Of a stretch of 64,000 nucleotides of DNA, positions 63,186 through 64,000 are shown one piece after another. Made by a program: the position numbers and the translations under genes. The first letter of the stretch is position 1, and every line of letters starts with the position of its first letter. This DNA comes from Cyanobacteria bacterium FACHB-502. Its GTDB lineage: Bacteria > Cyanobacteriota > Cyanobacteriia > Elainellales > Elainellaceae. The stretch is from the NCBI GenBank assembly GCA_014695325.1, contig JACJNZ010000055.1:248001-312000 (forward strand), given 5' to 3'. Below the pieces are notes generated by a model. It searched no databases, had not been told where the DNA came from, and saw nothing but the letters and a program-made list of their open reading frames with translations.

Positions 63186-64000
63186 ATGGGCTTTTCCGCT
63201 TTATTCTGGATTTTCATTGTTATTTCAACCCTTCAACCCATCATTCAACGCAGAGTTGTGGAGTCCCGTCGGCTAGGCTCGATCCAAACCTTTCAACAGA
63301 AGCGGCAGAGCCGTACGATTCTGCTCATTCATCGGCAGGAATCCATCAGTCTGTTGGGAATTCCTCTTTCGCGCTACATCACGATCGAAGACTCTGAGCA
63401 AATTTTGCGGGCGATTCGCCTGACCCCGCCTGATGTGCCGATCGATCTGATTCTGCATACGCCTGGAGGACTGGTGCTTGCCACCGAACAGATCGCTAGA
63501 GCCTTGATTCGCCACCGGGCAAAAGTCACCGTCTTTATTCCCCACTATGCAATGAGCGGCGGCACGATGCTGGCTCTGGCAGCCGATGAAATTGTGATGG
63601 ACGAAAACGCAGTGCTGGGTCCGGTCGATCCGCAGCTTGGCAGCATTCCCGCAGCCAGTGTAATCAAGGTCGTTGAAGAAAAGCCGATCAGCGAAATTGA
63701 TGATCAAACCCTGATCACGGCAGATATTGCGCGTAAAGCGATCACCCAGGTTCAGCGATTTGTTCGCACCCTTCTGGCAGACGAATTTCCTCAGAGAAAG
63801 ATCGCCCCGGAACAAGTCGAACGAATTATTGATGCCATTACGACGGGCAAAGTTACCCACGATTATCCCATTACGGTCGAAGAAGCAAAAGACATGGGAT
63901 TACCGATTACCGTTGGGCTGCCCAAAGAAATCTATCAGCTCATGGATCTTTATCCACAGCCGATGACAGGTCGCCCCTCAGTGCAGTATGTTCCTCTGCC
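63186..64000 (+). CDS. Membrane-anchored Clp-fold serine protease (SDH family, 3' end cut)
   Basis: An open frame from the ATG at 63186 (AAGGAG upstream) runs through the right edge, at least 271 codons. A single N-terminal membrane span (MGFSALFWIFIVISTLQPII) leads into a ClpP/SppA-like fold: IDLILHTPGGLVLATEQIAR near 86-105 and the nucleophile Ser124 in YAMSGGTMLALAADEIVMDE, then VLGPVDPQLG. This is the pattern of the SDH-family Clp-fold serine proteinases, where Ser, Asp and His act together. A role in membrane-protein turnover is probable; the substrate is unknown. Confidence 0.85.
   Translation, partial: MGFSALFWIFIVISTLQPIIQRRVVESRRLGSIQTFQQKRQSRTILLIHRQESISLLGIPLSRYITIEDSEQILRAIRLTPPDVPIDLILHTPGGLVLATEQIARALIRHRAKVTVFIPHYAMSGGTMLALAADEIVMDENAVLGPVDPQLGSIPAASVIKVVEEKPISEIDDQTLITADIARKAITQVQRFVRTLLADEFPQRKIAPEQVERIIDAITTGKVTHDYPITVEEAKDMGLPITVGLPKEIYQLMDLYPQPMTGRPSVQYVPL

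Overview
The window looks like cyanobacterial chromosome. It carries psbO (photosystem II), the sulfolipid pair sqdB/sqdX, a clpR/clpP3-type cluster plus a separate clpP, a sigF-like sigma factor, a helical carotenoid protein and a VTE6-like phytyl-phosphate kinase. Copies of the GCGATCGC/CGATCG palindrome typical of cyanobacteria are very frequent. Base composition is moderate and genes are spaced with AT-richer gaps, as in filamentous Leptolyngbya-like lineages; I cannot name the genus. I recognised no tRNA, rRNA, CRISPR array or transposase.

Layout: 0-5 kb holds a cut-off TerC-like membrane protein, a low-complexity hypothetical protein, clpP and psbO with a clear terminator. 5-16 kb holds sigF, a TPR protein, a 1.3-kilo-residue membrane hydrolase-like protein, a BrkB/YihY membrane protein and a Ser/Thr kinase with an N-terminal zinc ribbon. 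16-24 kb holds a glycosyltransferase-like protein, a PhnD-like binding lipoprotein paired with a Tll0287-type haem sensor carrying HAMP, a Calx-beta/RTX surface protein, and an FHA operon that includes an FHA-oxidoreductase fusion.

24-29.2 kb is the most unusual part. A plasmid-type initiator gene of the CyRepA1 kind (TOPRIM-like plus helicase-like motifs) reads away from about 350 bp of directly repeated 23-bp iterons. Between gene and array lies a perfect inverted pair of the iteron right box. This is the architecture of an iteron-controlled replicon, here surrounded by housekeeping genes, so it may be an integrated plasmid or a chromosomal origin of plasmid ancestry.

29-47.4 kb holds a DMT exporter, a methyltransferase, a beta-propeller protein, a three-gene Clp cluster (two paralogues lacking all catalytic residues, then an intact ClpP), a DnaJ-TPR protein, RsmE, a MASE1-GAF histidine kinase, the sqdB-sqdX operon and a divergent polar amino acid ABC transporter. 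47.4-64 kb holds a GST, an aldo/keto reductase, a GlsB/YeaQ protein, VTE6-like, VOC, a voltage-sensor K+ channel with a zinc ribbon, the carotenoid protein, an alpha/beta hydrolase, two genes broken by in-frame stops (HPP family and pentapeptide-repeat), a helix-turn-helix protein with a basic tail, a gamma-glutamyltransferase, an EEP nuclease/phosphatase and a cut-off Clp-fold membrane serine protease.
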